A stretch of 64,000 bases of DNA, from contig NZ_JADHDT010000008.1 in assembly GCF_016820445.1 (NCBI RefSeq), forward strand, positions 62,001-126,000. Reading direction: 5' to 3'. Positions 58,305-64,000 of this stretch are shown one piece after another. The DNA comes from Sphingomonas beigongshangi. Lineage in GTDB: Bacteria; Pseudomonadota; Alphaproteobacteria; Sphingomonadales; Sphingomonadaceae. Each line of letters opens with the position of its first letter. Positions within the stretch are counted from its first letter, which is position 1. A program made the translations under genes and the position numbers. The notes beneath the pieces were generated by a model. That model saw nothing but the letters and a program-made list of their open reading frames with translations. It made no database searches and had not been told where the DNA came from.

Positions 58305-59285
58305 ATGTCCGTCCGAATGGCCCTGGCGAAACTGTGCGCTTGCGCATGCGGCGGCGCATTGATCGGCGGCGGAGCGGTGCATGTCGCCGAGCGGCCCAGC
58401 CGCCCCACTCTCGTCAAGCAGGTCAAGAAGCGCGTCGTGCACCGCGAGCTGGCCTCGGTCGTGCGGAAGGGGGGCGTTCGCCGGATCGTGACGCGGACCA
58501 CCACGACCTGCGCGCCGGCTGTCGTCACGGTGGCGAGCCAGGCAGCGCCGGTCCCGCTTCCTCTGCCCCGCGGCGAGGGATTCGTCAGCGGCGGCGGCGG
58601 TGCCGTGCCGGTCGTTGTCGGCGGCAGCGGCGGCTGGGCCGGCGGCGGCGGCGGGTTCTTCGGCGGCGGGTTCTTCGGCGGCGGCAGTTCGGGATCGAGC
58701 GGCAGCATCGTAATCTCGTCGACGTCGAGCGGCGGATCGACGTCGAGCAGCAGTTCCTCGTCCTCCTCCGGCAATGTCTCCAGTTCCGGCAACGTCTCGA
58801 GTTCGTCGTCCGGAAACGTCTCCAGTTCGTCGTCCGGCAACGTCTCCAGCAGCTCCTCGTCGTCCGGAAACGTCTCGAGCTCGACGTCGAGCTCCACCGG
58901 CGGCGCCAATGTCGTCGTCGACAATCAGAACAACATCAACAACCAGAACAACAACAGCAATCAGAATTCGAACAGCAACCAAAACTCGAACAACAATCAG
59001 AACACCAACACCAATACGAATCAGCAAAGCCAGGACCAGAACCAGAACCAGAACCAGCAGCAGGGGCAGCAACAGGGACAGCAGCAGAACCAGGATCAGA
59101 AGGGCTGGAGTACGAGTGGCGGATGGTCCTCGAGCGGTCCGAACCCGCCGCCGCCGCCGCCGGGGCCTCCCGGACCTCCGGGACCGCCCGCGCCGGTGCC
59201 GGCTCCGCCGATGGTCCTGCTGTTCGGCGCGGCCGCAGCGGCGCTCGTCGTCAGGCGCCGGATGGCGCGCCCGGCGACCGCCTGA
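58305..59285 (+). CDS. Ser/Asn/Gln-rich surface protein with PEP-CTERM-like C-terminus
   Basis: A 326-aa protein. Short signal-like N-terminus (ALAKLCACACGGALIGGGAV), a basic stretch, a Gly-rich part, then repeats of SSSSGNVS (about residues 140-200), an Asn/Gln-only tract (about 205-255), a Pro-rich hinge and the end PMVLLFGAAAAALVVRRR. The last 18 residues have the helix-plus-Arg pattern of PEP-CTERM exosortase sorting tails. No folded domain is evident. Possibly an exported, heavily modified filament or matrix protein. Confidence 0.8.
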   Translation: MSVRMALAKLCACACGGALIGGGAVHVAERPSRPTLVKQVKKRVVHRELASVVRKGGVRRIVTRTTTTCAPAVVTVASQAAPVPLPLPRGEGFVSGGGGAVPVVVGGSGGWAGGGGGFFGGGFFGGGSSGSSGSIVISSTSSGGSTSSSSSSSSSGNVSSSGNVSSSSSGNVSSSSSGNVSSSSSSSGNVSSSTSSSTGGANVVVDNQNNINNQNNNSNQNSNSNQNSNNNQNTNTNTNQQSQDQNQNQNQQQGQQQGQQQNQDQKGWSTSGGWSSSGPNPPPPPPGPPGPPGPPAPVPAPPMVLLFGAAAAALVVRRRMARPATA

Positions 59286-59308
59286 CACGTTACCTTCGCT
59301 TCTAAAAA

Positions 59309-59342
59309 GGGGGCCGCCGGATTGCATCCGGCGGCCCCTTTT
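59309..59342. terminator. Bidirectional intrinsic terminator
   Basis: Stem 59309-59322 with 59326-59339 (GGGGCCGCCGGAT/ATCCGGCGGCCCC), loop TGC, AAAAA on the left and TTTT on the right, between convergent genes. Confidence 0.9.
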
Positions 59343-59365
59343 CGTTTACGCCTATCGTCGGCGCG

Positions 59366-61258
<1,893 letters not shown>

Positions 61259-61259
61259 G

Positions 61260-62405
61260 ATGAAGCGCGTCGCGGCCCCGTTCGCGCTGCTGTTGCTGGG
61301 GGGATGCATCCCCAGCGTGGATATGCCCGTCGAGGACGCGCCCCCCCCACCCCCGCCGGTCCGCGAGGCGCCTGCCCGCCAGCCCCAGCGATACGACCCG
61401 CCGCCGGTCGCCTATCCGCGTGCGCCATGGCGTGACGCCGCGAACGACGGCGACGACCGTCCGGCGCGGCAGGTCGACGTTCCCGTCGCGATGCCGCGCA
61501 CCGCGCGGCCGGCGTGGGAGGCGCGTCCCGTCACGCCGGATGCGCGGACCGTCTCCGACCAGCGCTACGTCGTGCAGCCCGGCGATTCGCTGCGCGGCAT
61601 CGCGGAGCGCACCGGCGCGGGATCGGAGGCGATCGCCCGCGCCAACGATCTGGCCCCGCCCTTCACCGTCCGCGCCGGCGAGCGACTGACCATTCCCGGC
61701 GGGCGCTACCACCTGGTGCGCCAGGGCGAGAGCGGGATCGCCATCGCCCGCGCCTATGGCGTCGAATGGTCGCGGATCGTTGCCGCCAATGCGCTGGAGG
61801 AACCGTACATCCTGCGGGCCGGGCAGCGCATCCTGATCCCCGGCGAGCCGGGCCGCGCGGCCTCCACCGCCGAGCGCGCCGCCGCCTTTCGCCTCGATAT
61901 CGACGATATCCTCACCGGCGGCGAACCCGCCCCCGCGCCGCGGCAGGCACCCGCCAAGCCCGTCGCCAGCGCACGGCGCGTGCTCCCGCCGACCGCGGTG
62001 GTCGAGGCGCCGACCCGCCTTGCAGGGGGCGGCTTCGCCTGGCCGGCCGAGGGCAATGTCGTCGGCCGCTTCGGTCCGGGACGCAGCGGCGAGCGCAACG
62101 ACGGCATCACGATCGCGGTGCCGATCGGCACCCCGATCCGCGCCACCGCGGATGGCGTCGTGGCCTATGCCGGCGACGGCATCGCGGCGCTGGGCGGCCT
62201 CGTCATCATCAAGCACGGCGGCGGCTGGACCAGCGTCTATGGCTATGCCAGCAAGTTGCTGGTCCAGCGCGGGCAGAGCGTGAAGCGTGGCCAGACGATC
62301 GCCTTGTCGGGCGACACCGGCTTCGCCGACCGGCCGGAGTTGCACTTCGAATTGCGCAAGGGCCGGACCCCGGTGGATCCGCAGGTGCAGCTGCCGCGGC
62401 GCTGA
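61260..62405 (+). CDS. nlpD: NlpD-like lipoprotein: LysM domains plus degenerate LytM (M23) domain
   Basis: A 381-aa lipoprotein. Lipobox LLLGGC, a Pro-rich linker, two LysM-type repeats (YVVQPGDSLRGIAERTGAGS and YHLVRQGESGIAIARAYGVE) and a C-terminal M23 fold. Active-site residues are lost: the metal His-x-x-x-Asp reads RNDGITIA and HLHF reads ELHF. So it is a non-hydrolytic LytM factor like NlpD/EnvC that activates amidases at division. It starts 1 bp after serS. Confidence 0.93.
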   Translation: MKRVAAPFALLLLGGCIPSVDMPVEDAPPPPPPVREAPARQPQRYDPPPVAYPRAPWRDAANDGDDRPARQVDVPVAMPRTARPAWEARPVTPDARTVSDQRYVVQPGDSLRGIAERTGAGSEAIARANDLAPPFTVRAGERLTIPGGRYHLVRQGESGIAIARAYGVEWSRIVAANALEEPYILRAGQRILIPGEPGRAASTAERAAAFRLDIDDILTGGEPAPAPRQAPAKPVASARRVLPPTAVVEAPTRLAGGGFAWPAEGNVVGRFGPGRSGERNDGITIAVPIGTPIRATADGVVAYAGDGIAALGGLVIIKHGGGWTSVYGYASKLLVQRGQSVKRGQTIALSGDTGFADRPELHFELRKGRTPVDPQVQLPRR

Positions 62406-62469
62406 GCCCGGGTCGCGCGCCCACCAACCCCCGTGACGGGACCGTCCCGGCTGTGTAACGGCTGCGCGC

Positions 62470-63714
62470 ATGACCTATGCCTCCGACCTGCTCAATACGC
62501 TCTCGACGCGCGGCTACATCCACCAGCTGACCGATGCGGAGGCGCTCGACGCGCTGGCGGCCAAGCAGGTCGTCCCCGGCTATATCGGCTTCGACCCCAC
62601 TGCGCCGTCGCTCCACGTCGGCAGCCTCGTGCAAATCATGCTGCTGCGTCGCCTGCAGCAGACCGGTCACAAGCCGATCGTGCTGATGGGCGGCGGTACC
62701 GGCAAGATCGGCGACCCGAGCTTCAAGGACGAGGCGCGCAAGCTGCTCGGCGAAGAGGGGATCAAGGCCAACGTCGCCTCGATCAAGCGCATCTTCGAAC
62801 GCTTCCTGACCTTCGGCCCCGAAGGTGAGATGGGGGGACCGACCGACGCGGTGATGCTCGACAATGCCGAGTGGCTCGACCGCCTCGAGTACATTCCCTT
62901 CCTGCGCGAGGTCGGCCAGCATTTCAGCGTCAACCGGATGCTGAGCTTCGACTCGGTCAAGCTGCGGCTCGATCGCGAACAGTCGCTGAGCTTCCTCGAG
63001 TTCAACTACATGATCCTGCAGGCCTATGATTTCCGGGAACTGGCGCATCGCCACGGCTGCCGGTTGCAGATGGGCGGCAGCGACCAGTGGGGCAATATCG
63101 TCAACGGCATCGAGCTCGCCCGCAGGATGGACGGGACGGAGGTGTTCGGCGTCACCACGCCGCTGATTACCACCGCCGACGGCGGCAAGATGGGCAAGAC
63201 GATGGCGGGCGCCGTCTGGCTGCACGAGGACCAGCTACCGCACTTCGATTATTGGCAGTTCTGGCGCAACACCGACGACCGCGACGTCGGCCGGTTCCTG
63301 CGGCTGTTCACCGACCTGCCCCTCGACGAGATCGCCCGTCTCGAAGCGCTGGAAGGCGCCGAGATCAACGAGGCGAAGAAGGTGCTGGCCAACGCGGCGA
63401 CCGCGATGTGCCGGGGCAGCGCCGCCGCCGAGGAGGCGGCAGAGACCGCACGCCGCACGTTCGAGGAAGGCAGCGCCGGTGCCGCGCTGCCGACGATCAC
63501 CGTCGAGGGCGGCACGATCGGCGTCGTCGACGCGCTGATCGCGCTGGGCTTCGCCAAGTCGAAGGGCGAGGCGCGCCGGCTGATCGCGGGCGGCGGCGCG
63601 CGCATCGGCGCCGAGAAGGTGACCGACGAGGCGCAGATGATCGTCGTCGGCGCCGAGCCGGTCCGTCTTTCGGCCGGCAGAAAAAATCACGGATTGCTCA
63701 TTCCGGCGGAATAA
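62470..63714 (+). CDS. tyrS: Tyrosyl-tRNA synthetase
   Basis: A 414-aa class I synthetase. HIGH-type box [44 protein letters not shown]-type box [14 protein letters not shown], and a C-terminal S4 RNA-binding domain ([20 protein letters not shown]). Normal length for the proteobacterial TyrRS group. The start follows GGCTGCGCGC; no T-box leader is seen. Confidence 0.97.
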   Translation: MTYASDLLNTLSTRGYIHQLTDAEALDALAAKQVVPGYIGFDPTAPSLHVGSLVQIMLLRRLQQTGHKPIVLMGGGTGKIGDPSFKDEARKLLGEEGIKANVASIKRIFERFLTFGPEGEMGGPTDAVMLDNAEWLDRLEYIPFLREVGQHFSVNRMLSFDSVKLRLDREQSLSFLEFNYMILQAYDFRELAHRHGCRLQMGGSDQWGNIVNGIELARRMDGTEVFGVTTPLITTADGGKMGKTMAGAVWLHEDQLPHFDYWQFWRNTDDRDVGRFLRLFTDLPLDEIARLEALEGAEINEAKKVLANAATAMCRGSAAAEEAAETARRTFEEGSAGAALPTITVEGGTIGVVDALIALGFAKSKGEARRLIAGGGARIGAEKVTDEAQMIVVGAEPVRLSAGRKNHGLLIPAE

Positions 63715-63792
63715 GCCTTTGTAAACTTACTCTCCCTATGATTGATCCATATTGGTCCAAATTGTACCGTAGCGGACCAAGGGAGAACCGGC

Positions 63793-64000
63793 GTGACGAG
63801 TGCTGCTTCGATGGGTCTTTCCGATGGACGCCACTCGGCCGACGGGCGGGCCGAGCCGCGCGACGAGGTGCATCATCGCAGCCGGGCGAGACTGGTCGAC
63901 GGCCGCACGCTGCCGGTGCTGATCGTCAACCTGTCGCCTGGGGGATTGATGCTCCGCAGCGATGCCGCCGTCAGCGTCGGCGAATGGATCTCCATCCAGC
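63793..64000 (+). CDS. PilZ-domain protein (cut by window end)
   Basis: The first 69 residues from GTG 63793 are present, with GGGAGA ahead. After a short polar leader comes HHRSRARLVDGRTLPVLIVN then LSPGGLMLRSDAAVSVGEWI, a PilZ-fold start, although the classical RxxxR is only partly matched. Members bind cyclic di-GMP and tune motility or exopolysaccharide. The C-terminus lies outside the window. Confidence 0.75.
   Translation, partial: MTSAASMGLSDGRHSADGRAEPRDEVHHRSRARLVDGRTLPVLIVNLSPGGLMLRSDAAVSVGEWISIQ

Noticed and set aside
58740-59100. Possible CRISPR array or tandem DNA repeat
   Set aside because: The repeats are in frame and encode Ser/Gly/Asn/Gln tracts. There are no unique spacers between conserved palindromic units.
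63715-63792. Riboswitch or T-box leader around tyrS and the PilZ gene
   Set aside because: The spacer is only 78 bp, shows no specifier or T-box-like sequence, and lies after tyrS.

Overview
The window is a high-GC, densely packed alphaproteobacterial chromosome segment that looks like a sphingomonad (Sphingomonas or a close relative). The pointers are the PopZ (DUF2497), DUF1465, DUF465 and alphaproteobacterial DksA genes, a PmtA-type phospholipid methyltransferase, a PEP-CTERM-like surface protein and the GH43-xylB-xylA sugar block under a LacI regulator. No species is claimed.

Layout. 1-4.9 kb: a divergent pentose module, with a LacI-type regulator (cut by the window edge) facing an exported GH43 glycosidase, xylulokinase and xylose isomerase. 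Two LacI-like operators sit on the -35 and -10 boxes of the enzyme promoter. 5-8.7 kb: a tightly coupled stress/envelope group (CsbD, PAS-PAS-PAS-LuxR regulator, mini-CsbD, membrane protein, entericidin). 8.7-12.1 kb: popZ, tolC, pcm, a small membrane protein and tRNA-Cys.

12.08-21.62 kb: a 9.5-kb integrated element bounded by a 57-bp direct repeat that starts in the tRNA-Cys anticodon loop. It carries a tyrosine integrase and a small HTH/excisionase-like gene, a gene beside a 16-bp perfect inverted repeat, a ribbon-helix-helix gene with twin palindromes, a DUF4145-like zinc-ribbon protein, and a two-gene DprA/SMF plus phosphoribosyltransferase operon. It also has an HK97-type prohead protease plus major capsid, a packaging/AlpA-like HTH with a probable frame break, a primase-associated winged-helix protein, and a non-coding tract with ten copies of ACTRTCCG. 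No portal, large terminase or tail gene is visible. The best reading is a phage satellite (capsid-forming PICI-like) or a heavily reduced prophage with a putative defence cargo. This is the most novel part of the window. The element also replaced the 5' half and the promoter of tRNA-Cys and left the original promoter with a half tRNA at its far end.

21.6-33 kb: core genes: mutT, two Flp pilins, accA, xerD, aroK-aroB, and the radA-cvpA-NifU-like-CPA2 antiporter-DUF423 series. 33-50.5 kb: mixed metabolic genes (GST, glycosyltransferase, oxidoreductases, LysR, ArsR and PadR regulators, formamidase, hydrolase, a class-A-like serine hydrolase, rarA), ending in a phospholipid group (psd, class III aminotransferase, membrane protein, pmtA). 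50.5-64 kb: lipoprotein, M1 aminopeptidase, nitronate monooxygenase, GH130-like enzyme, DUF1465 and DUF465 proteins, dksA, a Ser/Asn-rich PEP-CTERM-like protein, host-attachment-like protein, serS, an NlpD-like degenerate LytM lipoprotein, tyrS and the start of a PilZ protein.

All assignments come from reading the sequence. No database search or structure prediction was run.
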